A stretch of 64,000 nt of DNA. Source: Leptospirales bacterium. GTDB lineage: Bacteria; Spirochaetota; Leptospiria; Leptospirales; Leptonemataceae. Both the position numbers and the translations under genes were made by a program. The notes under the pieces are model-generated. The model searched no databases. It saw only the letters and a program-made list of their open reading frames with translations, and was not told where the DNA came from. The DNA is taken from positions 1-64,000 of the forward strand of contig JAIBBN010000014.1 of assembly GCA_019694655.1 (NCBI GenBank), given 5' to 3'. This document shows, piece by piece, positions 15,473-22,817 of this stretch (position 1 is its first letter; each line of letters begins with the position of its first letter).

Positions 15473-15658
15473 ATGGAAACGAAAGCTAAAAAAGCCAAAA
15501 AGGCCGCTCAAGAAGAAGAGCAAGAGTTTCAAAGCTTCAGCGCGCAGGGCGGATTACGCAGTTTTACGGAAGGCCTGGAACGGGTACAGTTGGAGCGTTA
15601 CCAGCCGTTGTTTAAACGCAATGCCAAAGAGTCCGATTTGGAAAAGAAGAGCCACTGA
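15473..15658 (+). CDS. Small Lys/Glu-rich protein at the end of the TIR-like/PIN cassette
   Basis: 61 residues from ATG 15473, two bases after the previous stop, with GGAAGG just upstream. The N-terminus is Lys/Ala-rich, followed by a Glu/Gln run, a Phe/Gly patch and a charged tail. It has no membrane segment and no recognised family. The spacing and strong ribosome site make it likely to be a real cotranslated partner of the membrane protein, perhaps a regulator or adaptor. That role is inferred only from position. Confidence 0.6.
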   Translation: METKAKKAKKAAQEEEQEFQSFSAQGGLRSFTEGLERVQLERYQPLFKRNAKESDLEKKSH

Positions 15659-15826
15659 GGCCTACCTCTTCGCCGCAGATTTATTTTGCGGGCGTTCACG
15701 CCGCTACAGGCTCTGGCCATCTACTTGAGACCGCAGAACGGGCCCATTTTCAGGCTCAGTCTATTTGCACGCTTCTGAATTTTTTTTTGGCAAAGCCCGG
15801 GCCAATCTGGCCGATACTTGTTCCAA

Positions 15827-16432
15827 ATGGAACGACCGGCCGGTATCGAGCAGATCATGCATCGGATTAGCGACATAATGCAGCGGGCGCAGGGGCCGGC
15901 GGCCCTGCAGCGCTTCCTGCCCCAGGCAGCTGCCGAGGAAAGTCCTGTTCAGCCAGAGCGCTCACAACCGGCGGGCGGCATCGCTCCGGGCGCCCCGCAA
16001 GGGCGGCGCGATGCCCGCGGCGATTTTGGCCCGGTGTCCGGCGGCAGCTTTTCACAACAACTGGAGCAAATGATCGAGCGGCAGTCGTCGCAGCTTGGCG
16101 TGAACTCCGATCTGGTGCGCGCCGTGGTGCGTCAGGAAAGCGGCGGCAATCCCCGCGCCGTCTCCCGCGCCGGTGCAGTCGGATTGATGCAGTTGATGCC
16201 AGATACCGCACGACAGCTTGGCGTCGATCCTTACGACCCGGAAGAGAATCTGCAGGGCGGCATCCGCTACCTGCGCGATATGGCCTCACAATTTCAGAGC
16301 GTAGACCAGGCCCTGGCCGCCTACAACGCTGGACCGGGCGCAGTACGTCGCTACGGCGGCACTCCGCCCTACCAGGAAACGCAGAACTACGTGCAGAGCA
16401 TCCGCCGCATGCTGCGCAATCAGGAGCGCTGA
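15827..16432 (+). CDS. Lytic transglycosylase (SLT domain)
   Basis: About 201 residues from ATG 15827; a TTG nine bases earlier is possible. Residues about 1-90 are a Pro/Gln/Arg-rich linker without a clear signal peptide. The rest is an SLT domain with all usual motifs: catalytic Glu in Arg-Gln-Glu-Ser-Gly-Gly-Asn-Pro, Gly-Leu-Met-Gln-Leu-Met-Pro-Asp-Thr-Ala, and Ala-Tyr-Asn-Ala-Gly-Pro-Gly-Ala-Val. It cleaves peptidoglycan glycan strands to anhydro-muropeptides. Lack of a Sec signal plus an unstructured N-terminus is reminiscent of transglycosylases exported by the flagellar or another specialised route. The next gene overlaps its stop by one base and is another predicted muramidase. Confidence 0.88.
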   Translation: MERPAGIEQIMHRISDIMQRAQGPAALQRFLPQAAAEESPVQPERSQPAGGIAPGAPQGRRDARGDFGPVSGGSFSQQLEQMIERQSSQLGVNSDLVRAVVRQESGGNPRAVSRAGAVGLMQLMPDTARQLGVDPYDPEENLQGGIRYLRDMASQFQSVDQALAAYNAGPGAVRRYGGTPPYQETQNYVQSIRRMLRNQER

Positions 16433-17058
16433 TGCACGATGGAATCGCGCGCCGGCGCGTTCTGGCTCTGGCCGCGTTGCTGCTGTCGCTGGCGCTCGCA
16501 GCCTGTCCTAAGAATCAGGAAGATGCAATTATGCTCAGCATCTACCATGACTACCACCAGCAGATCAGCGATGCGGTGTATGGCACGGACATCGAGGACG
16601 CCTATCTGGCGGCAATCATCAGCCTGGAATCGCATCCGCCGGGCAATGCCGATAGCGAACGCTACGAGGCAGGCGTGTATCGTCATCTTGTCGACTTGAA
16701 AGAAAAGAATGTCGCCTGGGGCGGCCTTTCCCGTCGGCGCATCGAAGCGTTCAGCGACAGCGAACTCAAAGAACTGGCCACCAGCTATGGCCTGGTGCAG
16801 ATCATGGGCTACCACTGCCTGAGCATGGGCTGCACTGTCGCGGACCTGCGCGGTCAGGACCAGCTGCTATGGGCCGTGGCCTTCATGCAAACGCACTATG
16901 GCAAACTGGCCCACAAACAGGCCTGGGCGCGCTGCTTTCGGATGCACAACACCGGCAGCCCCGAGGGCGAAACCGCGCGCGACGACTACGTGCAACGCGG
17001 CCTCTTGCGCATGGACTACTACCGCGAATGGGTCCGGCGAAATGGCGGCGTGTGGTGA
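16432..17058 (+). CDS. Lipoprotein with N-acetylmuramidase-like domain
   Basis: 208 residues; ATG 16432 shares one base with the preceding stop. A signal peptide ends in a lipobox, Leu-Ala-Leu-Ala-Ala-Cys, at about residue 25. The mature part has an early Glu in a helix (Ser-Leu-Glu-Ser-His), then Ser-Tyr-Gly-Leu-Val-Gln-Ile-Met-Gly-Tyr and a downstream Arg-Cys-Phe-Arg-Met-His-Asn segment. This order matches the N-acetylmuramidase (DUF3380) lysozyme-like fold found in phage endolysins and some cell-wall enzymes. It is probably a membrane-anchored peptidoglycan hydrolase acting with the SLT protein. The family call is by pattern and is moderate. Confidence 0.7.
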   Translation: MHDGIARRRVLALAALLLSLALAACPKNQEDAIMLSIYHDYHQQISDAVYGTDIEDAYLAAIISLESHPPGNADSERYEAGVYRHLVDLKEKNVAWGGLSRRRIEAFSDSELKELATSYGLVQIMGYHCLSMGCTVADLRGQDQLLWAVAFMQTHYGKLAHKQAWARCFRMHNTGSPEGETARDDYVQRGLLRMDYYREWVRRNGGVW

Positions 17059-17066
17059 GGGTAGAC

Positions 17067-17495
17067 TCAGTGAGAAGGGTCTGCGTCCACGTATGCCTCC
17101 AGGCGGCCATTGTACTTACGAACGACTATGTGATCGTGTTTTAAGGTGTAAGTCGCACCAACAAGGGAATCCAAGATAGTTCCCAGAAAGAGAGTCGGGA
17201 GGTTCAAAAGCAAAGATGAGGCGAACAACGAGGAATTTTCCGTCCAAAGTAGTACTGAAGTAGGCTCCGCATCTGGTGAGCTGAGATAAAGAACATATCC
17301 TTCGGCTGTTCTCAGCTGCAATTCACAAGGGATCTGACAGGTCTCGATCAATTCGCCGCTTCCCAGAACTTGCGCAGTTACCGGTCCGACTTCGGAACGT
17401 AACCAGAGAGAATCGTCCGGCCGGCCGCCCCTCAACAAAGTGAGGCACGCATTGCAACAGCATAGGATAATTGCCAAGAGGAGAAAGCGATTCAT
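17067..17495 (-). CDS. Small lipoprotein with a PEGA-like pattern
   Basis: 142 residues from ATG 17495, chosen because GGAG sits upstream and a lipoprotein signal (a Cys-Cys-Cys-Asn-Ala-Cys run) begins there; the frame is open further upstream. The mature protein contains Ile-Pro-Cys-Glu-Leu-Gln-Leu followed by a strand pair and then Gly-Thr-Ile-Leu-Asp-Ser-Leu-Val-Gly-Ala. That order occurs in small PEGA-like lipoproteins in which a Gly-x-Asp-x-x-x-Gly-Ala hydrophobic segment follows. Function unknown. Its ATG overlaps the stop of the lipoprotein gene upstream as ATGA. Confidence 0.6.
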   Translation of the reverse strand: MNRFLLLAIILCCCNACLTLLRGGRPDDSLWLRSEVGPVTAQVLGSGELIETCQIPCELQLRTAEGYVLYLSSPDAEPTSVLLWTENSSLFASSLLLNLPTLFLGTILDSLVGATYTLKHDHIVVRKYNGRLEAYVDADPSH

Positions 17496-18214
17496 TCTGC
17501 ACTCCCTGGAACCGCACGGGCGCATTGCAGGGCAACCATTTCAAAGTCGCGGCCAATTGCTGCAGCGGTCCTTGGGCGGGCCCGGCATCTACTGCCAGGT
17601 AGAACCTCCACATCGTGAAATGGGATTACGCCACGAAAACCTACGTGGATCGCATCCAAACCAGTGAGGAGGAGTTCTCCCTCGCTGCCAAAAACGAAAA
17701 AATCTACGAGTGCACCCCTGTAGCTGACGCCGCTGCAGAACCCCGACGTGTTGCCGAGCAGGCCGTGCTCAAAGTCATGAATTGCGAAGAAGACTGCCAC
17801 GACAAGCTGTGCGTCATTTACGCTTGCCGCCTCACGAATAGCCTGGCGACTGTAGTTCCAGGGCAGGCTGTCCAATCGAGCGCCCGAATCTCTTGTCGCA
17901 CCATCGGATTCGCCGCGCTGATGCGTGACGAATACAGGGTAACTCAGCCGACGATCGATTATGACGGCGGTCAATCCGCGTTCAGCGAGAGACGCTTGCA
18001 TGCCGTCCGGAATCGAATGGATAATCGGTTGAAGTTCAGGCACCGCCACGAGACGCACCTGCCCTTCGCGACCCGCGTTCTCAATAGGCCTGAGAACGAC
18101 TACCCGGCGGACTTTTTCGGACATGGGTACCCGCACCGGAATGTATGCTGGCATGCAGCAAATACAGCCGGCGCCCACCAACAATGGTGCGCCAAGGATT
18201 ATCCGAACTGACAT
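17492..18214 (-). CDS. Hypothetical lipoprotein upstream of the PEGA-like lipoprotein
   Basis: 240 residues from ATG 18214, where a signal peptide with lipobox Leu-Val-Gly-Ala-Gly-Cys starts; an in-frame start 66 bases upstream is less likely. The mature domain has alternating beta strands and helices and no motif I recognise. It and the following gene share an ATGA junction, so the two lipoproteins are probably made together. Base composition is lower in G+C than the flanking core genes, consistent with accessory DNA. A shared terminator with lipL21 lies just upstream of its start. Confidence 0.6.
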   Translation of the reverse strand: MSVRIILGAPLLVGAGCICCMPAYIPVRVPMSEKVRRVVVLRPIENAGREGQVRLVAVPELQPIIHSIPDGMQASLAERGLTAVIIDRRLSYPVFVTHQRGESDGATRDSGARLDSLPWNYSRQAIREAASVNDAQLVVAVFFAIHDFEHGLLGNTSGFCSGVSYRGALVDFFVFGSEGELLLTGLDAIHVGFRGVIPFHDVEVLPGSRCRARPRTAAAIGRDFEMVALQCARAVPGSAE

Positions 18215-18278
18215 GCAGGCGACAGGTACATGATATTCAAATATGTCAATTATAGTAAGACAAAAAGAGGAACCACAC

Positions 18279-18312
18279 AAAAAAAGCCCGGTCGTTACGA
18301 CCGGGCTTTTTT
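18279..18312 (-). terminator. Bidirectional-looking intrinsic terminator after lipL21
   Basis: A perfect inverted repeat with arms AGCCCGGTCGT and ACGACCGGGCT is flanked by A7 on one side and T6 on the other, so it ends in a U-run on either strand. It lies 37 bases beyond the lipL21 stop and would terminate that highly expressed gene. On the other strand no gene enters it. Confidence 0.9.
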
Positions 18313-18348
18313 ACGACTCCAGCTGTTGCTGGCAATTGTCGCGTAGTA

Positions 18349-18942
18349 TCAGCCGCCGTTTTGTTGAACGACTTCTTTCACCTGCGCTTCAAAAGCGCGC
18401 TCTCCGCCCGGATACTTGAAGTAGCCCACACACTGGCAGTCTTCCCAGGTTTCCGGTTCGCCTTCGCGAGCGCAGCGTCCGGTCTGTGCGTTCAGCGAGC
18501 AGCAGTCGTAGAGGCCAATGCCGCTGATGCGTCCCTGGCTCTGGGCGATGATGGCATGGCCCGTGGACTGACCATCGACCACGCCAGAGGCCTGCTCGAT
18601 ATAGTCGCCAATGATCTTGGACAGACCGTCGCCAGCAACCAGGTCGCGCGCTGCGCGACGGCAGGTGGTTTGCTTCATCGCAATGCTGCCGGCGCGGATC
18701 GCCCGCTCCGAAGCGCGCGCTGAAAATTTCAGATACAGATAGTCTTTGCTATCCGAGTCGGCGCAGTACTCCGCCGGGCTTTCGCCGCGCAGGGCGCGTG
18801 CGCTGTCCGGCTTACAGGCCCAGCCTTCAAAGACCCAGCCCTCAGCGCCTACCGTGGTAGCGTCGCGGCGACTGTCGCCGCCGCCGCAGGCGACCAGTGC
18901 TGCAGCAAGCAATGTCGCAGTTGCGACCAGAATTCGCTTCAT
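18349..18942 (-). CDS. lipL21: Outer-membrane lipoprotein LipL21
   Basis: 197 residues. A signal peptide ends in Ala-Leu-Val-Ala-Cys, and AAGGAG lies 7 bases before the ATG, the best ribosome site in this region. The mature sequence matches the remembered Leptospira LipL21 pattern along its length: Asp-Ala-Thr-Thr-Val-Gly then Trp-x-Phe-Glu-Gly-Trp, Lys-Phe-Ser-Ala-Arg-Ala-Ser, the Gln-Ala-Ser-Gly-Val-x-Asp-Gly segment, Gln-Ser-Gln-Gly, and Trp-Glu-Asp-Cys-Gln-Cys-Val-x-Tyr near the C-terminus. LipL21 is an abundant surface lipoprotein of Leptospira reported to bind peptidoglycan and to inhibit host myeloperoxidase. It is the strongest marker of Leptospirales here. The terminator follows immediately. 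Confidence 0.88.
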   Translation of the reverse strand: MKRILVATATLLAAALVACGGGDSRRDATTVGAEGWVFEGWACKPDSARALRGESPAEYCADSDSKDYLYLKFSARASERAIRAGSIAMKQTTCRRAARDLVAGDGLSKIIGDYIEQASGVVDGQSTGHAIIAQSQGRISGIGLYDCCSLNAQTGRCAREGEPETWEDCQCVGYFKYPGGERAFEAQVKEVVQQNGG

Positions 18943-19090
18943 ATGTTGACTCCTTCACCAGGACAATTCTTACCGGGCGCTTCGGCCAGGATTCTCGAGA
19001 CGGCGAACGCCCAGGCGAACCGTCCGGGAATTGTGGCTTTACCCGGATTTCGTCAATCCAATTTACTGATATAGACTGTCGAGCGAGGAT

Positions 19091-20836
19091 GTGAGTTCGT
19101 ACGGAATTGGACGCCAGGGCGGTCGCCTGGAAGAGCTCTCCTACTGGCTGGCGGCTGCGGCCACAGCCTGCCTGCTGCTTTTGCCGGCGGTCGCAGAGGA
19201 CGCCGCCAGAGCCGGTCGCCTGGCGCTGGGACTGCTGCTGCTGGCCCTTGCTGCTGCATCCTTTATTTCTGGTAGAACTACCGATCCAGTTTCAGCAGCG
19301 ACTGAAGGACGATGGCGCTGCGCGCTGGAATCCTCGGCAGTCATCGCGCCGCTGGTCCTTTACATCGCCTGGTTCAGCTGGCGCGCCTACGCAGCGCATT
19401 TCGTCGGCGACTACGACTTTACCAGTATTTCCGAAGCGCTCAATCGCAGCGCAGCTTTGCAGGGTCTGCTTCCAACCTCCTTTCTGGCGACGGGAAACAG
19501 CTCTTCTTATCTGGCGCACCATTTTTCACCGGGCTTGCTGCTCTTGACTCCCTGCTATCTTGCCGCCAGAATGCTGGACGCAAGCGCTCCGGAGTGGCTG
19601 CGGCTGTGGCAGGCCACGCATCTTGCTTATGCATTGGCCCTGCTCTTTGTTCTGGGCGCCGGTCTCTTGTTGTGGCGCCGCCTTGCCCTGCACTGGCTGG
19701 CAACCAGCCGCAATGCCAATCTCTTTGCGCTGAGCCTCAGCGCTTGCTGGATGCTGCAACGCCAGGCGCTCAGTTTTCACTTTGAGCTGTTGAGCTTTCC
19801 GCTTTCAGCGGCGCTCTTTCTGAGCTTGCAAGCGCGATGCCGCGCCCTTGCCAGGGGCGCAGCTGGCATACGTTCCGCAAGACGCGCCGCCATTCTCTAT
19901 TTTTCCACGCTGCTGCTCTTGCTTGCTCTGAAAGAAGACATGGGCGTCTACCTGTCGCTGTGGGCCGTATTCCTTTTTCTGCGCCGCGACGCTGGCGCCA
20001 GCAATTCCATAGCGGCGGCGACTCTTTTGCTCAGCCTCGGTTGGCATCTTCTGGCGCGCCTGGCGATCATGCCCATGCTGCAGGGTCCGCATACCCTTGA
20101 TTGGAGCGGCTACTGGGATGCCCGACTCTGGCCTGGCGAGAGCGACTACAGCGCGGCGGCGCTGGCCTTCTTTGCCCTTGGGTTTGCCCCGTTCTTTTCG
20201 CTTCGCGCCGCGCTGACGATTGTCGTTCCGCTGCTCTTGCTGCATGCAGCTTCGCATCAGCCCTGGCATCATCGTTTTTTTGGCCATTACTCCTACGACG
20301 TTCTGCCCTTCCTGGCCTTCGCAGCTTTAAGCGGACTGGCGCGACTGCGCGAACATGAAGTCATTTTCCGGCGGCCGCTGCTCTATGCCGGCGGCCTGGC
20401 CAATCTGGGATTTTGCCTGCTGGCCGCCGCCGCCGACCGCTATACGCCGCTGCCGCCGCCGCCGGTTGCCGCCAACTACCAGGCGGTGGAAGCGATGTTG
20501 CGCCCGCTTCAGTCCGGCGACTGTCTGCAGACACAGTTCCCCTTCAGCGCCCATGCGCCGCTGGCAGCGCGCGTTTACCCGCTGGTCATTCCGCGGGAAA
20601 ACCCGGCCTTTGCGCAGCTTCCACAGCTGGAAGGGCAGGCTGTTTCCGAACGCTACGCGCGCGAATGCCGGCGTTATTTCTTGTTACTGGATGCGACGCG
20701 CCCTATGGCGCCCTACTATTCAGCCGAAATTCTGCGCTTCTGGCAGCGCTTTGCACAGGGTCGGCTGCAACTGCTGCAAGAGCGAGGAACTCTGCGACTC
20801 TATGGCCGCCGCGATTCGCTCAGACGAATCGAATGA
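19091..20836 (+). CDS. DUF2079 polytopic membrane protein
   Basis: 581 residues from a GTG at 19091 with GAGG close upstream; the exact start is uncertain. There are about ten or more hydrophobic helices. The early segment with Asp-Tyr-Asp-Phe-Thr and the loop Leu-Ala-His-His-Phe-Ser-Pro-Gly match the DUF2079 family, which shares its fold with C-type membrane glycosyltransferases and mannosyltransferases; substrate is unknown. The last 17 bases overlap the 3' end of the convergent Hpt gene. It is likely involved in envelope glycan or lipid modification. Confidence 0.8.
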   Translation: MSSYGIGRQGGRLEELSYWLAAAATACLLLLPAVAEDAARAGRLALGLLLLALAAASFISGRTTDPVSAATEGRWRCALESSAVIAPLVLYIAWFSWRAYAAHFVGDYDFTSISEALNRSAALQGLLPTSFLATGNSSSYLAHHFSPGLLLLTPCYLAARMLDASAPEWLRLWQATHLAYALALLFVLGAGLLLWRRLALHWLATSRNANLFALSLSACWMLQRQALSFHFELLSFPLSAALFLSLQARCRALARGAAGIRSARRAAILYFSTLLLLLALKEDMGVYLSLWAVFLFLRRDAGASNSIAAATLLLSLGWHLLARLAIMPMLQGPHTLDWSGYWDARLWPGESDYSAAALAFFALGFAPFFSLRAALTIVVPLLLLHAASHQPWHHRFFGHYSYDVLPFLAFAALSGLARLREHEVIFRRPLLYAGGLANLGFCLLAAAADRYTPLPPPPVAANYQAVEAMLRPLQSGDCLQTQFPFSAHAPLAARVYPLVIPRENPAFAQLPQLEGQAVSERYARECRRYFLLLDATRPMAPYYSAEILRFWQRFAQGRLQLLQERGTLRLYGRRDSLRRIE

Positions 20837-21128
20837 CAACGCGATCGAGGTACTGGCCAAGCGCAGCTGCGTGCTGCTTTAACGCTGCCTGATCGCGCGC
20901 CTTTGCCGCGGCTTCTATTTTTTGACCGAAGCTGGTAATTTCTGGAAAGCCGTAGCCGCCGCCGGAGCCTTTGAGGTTGTGCCCCAGGCGCTGGACATCC
21001 TCGAAAGCCTGCGCCGCGCAGCGTTCCAGAATCTGTTCGATCGCGCTGCGCGTATTGCGCATGTAACCTGGGATCAGATCGGCAAGGTCCTGGTCGATCT
21101 CCACCGGAATTGGATCAGCGCTGGCCAT
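20820..21128 (-). CDS. Stand-alone Hpt (histidine phosphotransfer) protein
   Basis: 102 residues from ATG 21128; the frame is open further upstream, but this start fits the domain length. The phosphorylatable His is in Gly-His-Asn-Leu-Lys-Gly-Ser-Gly-Gly-Gly, followed by Tyr-Gly-Phe-Pro-Glu-Ile, the classic Hpt pattern, with acidic helices on each side. It relays phosphoryl groups between receiver domains in a phosphorelay. No histidine kinase or receiver gene is nearby. It overlaps the upstream LptE-like gene by 14 bases and ends the six-gene Gld-type operon. Confidence 0.88.
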   Translation of the reverse strand: MASADPIPVEIDQDLADLIPGYMRNTRSAIEQILERCAAQAFEDVQRLGHNLKGSGGGYGFPEITSFGQKIEAAAKARDQAALKQHAAALGQYLDRVVIRFV

Positions 21129-21714
21129 CCGGTGCACTGGCCGGGGCCGAAGCGCGATCGGCAACTGCAATTTCAATCGCCTGATGGATCTGCGCTGCCA
21201 GCTGTCGCAGCAAGCGCCCGCGCGCTCGCCGCTCCGTCTCGACCGCGCCTTCGCTCTCTGCAAATTCGGTTCGCGCCGCAAGTTCCCCGGAATAGAAGAC
21301 GCCATCGCCGCCGCTTCCATCGCGCAAACGAATGCGGCAGGCCACGATCAATTCGTAGCGCGTAGCATTGCGATAGTTATCAAACAGTCGGCCTTCTTTG
21401 CGGTAGAGCGTCACTTCGCCGTAGATCACCGTCTGCGCCAGACTGCGATCATCGCCAAGCAGCAAGCGACCGCGACGTTCGCCCTCTTGCCGGACCATTT
21501 CGGTCAGTTCAACATTGACATCAGGTTCGAAGGTTGCATTGGAAAAGTTGACCAGAAAAGCGCTGCGCTGCGCCAGCGAGAGCTGACTGAGATCGCGTCC
21601 GCCCAGGCTCAGGCAGCCGGCGGCGCCAAAGGCCGCAACCAGCGCCAGCCCCGTGCGCAAGTAGCGCCGGCCGCCTGACGATCGCTTCAGGCGCCGCAGC
21701 CAGGAACACAGCAT
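21115..21714 (-). CDS. LptE-like lipoprotein
   Basis: 199 residues from ATG 21714; the ATG overlaps the upstream stop by one base, and a TTG directly before it is an alternative. Signal peptide with lipobox Phe-Gly-Ala-Ala-Gly-Cys. The Asn-Phe-Ser-Asn-Ala-Thr-Phe-Glu-Pro-Asp-Val run followed by a helix Leu-Thr-Glu-Met-Val-Arg-Gln-Glu and a Gly-Glu-Val-x-Leu-Tyr strand is the order seen in LptE-type lipoproteins, which plug LptD for lipopolysaccharide insertion in the outer membrane. No lptD is in the window. The assignment is by pattern; another small envelope lipoprotein remains possible. Confidence 0.6.
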   Translation of the reverse strand: MLCSWLRRLKRSSGGRRYLRTGLALVAAFGAAGCLSLGGRDLSQLSLAQRSAFLVNFSNATFEPDVNVELTEMVRQEGERRGRLLLGDDRSLAQTVIYGEVTLYRKEGRLFDNYRNATRYELIVACRIRLRDGSGGDGVFYSGELAARTEFAESEGAVETERRARGRLLRQLAAQIHQAIEIAVADRASAPASAPDGQR

Positions 21715-22802
21715 CAATGGAAACCGCCGGCCGGCGTCGGCTGCGACGGCGCCACGGCGGGCGGCGGCGCGGCCGGGGCCTGCAGCGCCTGACGGGCAGT
21801 CTGGATCAAATTACGCACAACAGCGGCGCCAATCCAGTGCGGGTCTTCCAGCAAAGAGCTCTGCACCAGAAGGTACTCGGCATCGGGACCGGCAAACTGC
21901 GGCCGTCGCACACTGACTTGCAGCTCAAGCCCGTCGCGCGTCTTTGCCTGTAGCTGGATCAAGTCGACGCCGGCGCGTCGCCACTCGCCGCTTAGATCTG
22001 CAAGGCGAGGAGCGTCAGGCTCATCATTGAACTTTGCAATTTGCAACTGCCGGATGGCGCTCTCCACCTGCGACCCGCTGCTGGCCTCGATCTCAATGCT
22101 GCTGGTCAATCCCTGACGCAGCCAGTAGGATTGCATAACCGGCGCAGTCATGCCCTCAGCCGGCGGCGCGGAGCGCTTCCCCTGCCGCAGGCGCAGACTG
22201 TCGCTGCGCCCTGGCTCTTGAATGACCAATTCCAGTTGGCTGATAAAGTCGTCGCCGGCGGTATCCAGAAAGCGGCGCTCACGGTACTGGAAAGGATCGC
22301 TGTTGAACTTTTCGATCAAGAAGGTCTGCACGGCCAGGATCTCGCCGGGATCGGCGCTGCTCAGCACAAAGGTATTGCCGGATTCGGTTTTCTTGCCCAG
22401 CCGCAGACTGACTGGCGTTCCGCCGATTGACTCAAAGAAACGCAGCTCAACGCCAGGCTGATCGAGCTGCAACTGCTTGAGTCGATCTGGATTCTGATCA
22501 TAGGCGGCGCGCAATTTCGGCTTCTGCCAGTCGCTGAACACATTGCGTACGTTGTAGTTGCCAGGAAAACGGCGGCCGTCCCCCGCCTGAAAATAGTAGC
22601 GATCTCCAAACAATCCGCTTTCTCGAATAAAGCGATAACGCACGACGCCGCCCTGCGGCGCGTATTCTACCGCCGCCCAGCGCCTGGTCCACAGATAGCT
22701 TTCTACTGTATTCGATTGCTGACCGGGGCCATAGAGAATCAGAACAGCAATCAGAATGACGGCCGCCACTCCGGCGACGAGATAAGGGTTGATGCGCGGC
22801 AC
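21714..22802 (-). CDS. DUF4340 membrane-anchored protein
   Basis: 362 residues with an N-terminal membrane helix (about residues 7-25) and a large extracytoplasmic part of repeated beta-alpha units, ending in a Pro/Ala-rich tail. Layout and position directly after a GldG-like gene match DUF4340 proteins, which regularly accompany Gld-type ABC exporters. It lies 15 bases from the GldG-like stop and overlaps the LptE-like start. Its molecular role is unknown. Confidence 0.8.
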   Translation of the reverse strand: MPRINPYLVAGVAAVILIAVLILYGPGQQSNTVESYLWTRRWAAVEYAPQGGVVRYRFIRESGLFGDRYYFQAGDGRRFPGNYNVRNVFSDWQKPKLRAAYDQNPDRLKQLQLDQPGVELRFFESIGGTPVSLRLGKKTESGNTFVLSSADPGEILAVQTFLIEKFNSDPFQYRERRFLDTAGDDFISQLELVIQEPGRSDSLRLRQGKRSAPPAEGMTAPVMQSYWLRQGLTSSIEIEASSGSQVESAIRQLQIAKFNDEPDAPRLADLSGEWRRAGVDLIQLQAKTRDGLELQVSVRRPQFAGPDAEYLLVQSSLLEDPHWIGAAVVRNLIQTARQALQAPAAPPPAVAPSQPTPAGGFH

Positions 22803-22817
22803 GATCCTCGCCTCCTC

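Noticed and set aside
15659-15826. Terminator at the T-run near 15777-15788
   Set aside because: A long T-run is present but no stable stem directly precedes it.
17615-18211. 198-codon plus-strand frame
   Set aside because: Antisense to the lipoprotein gene that has a lipobox and a coupled downstream gene; no domain seen.
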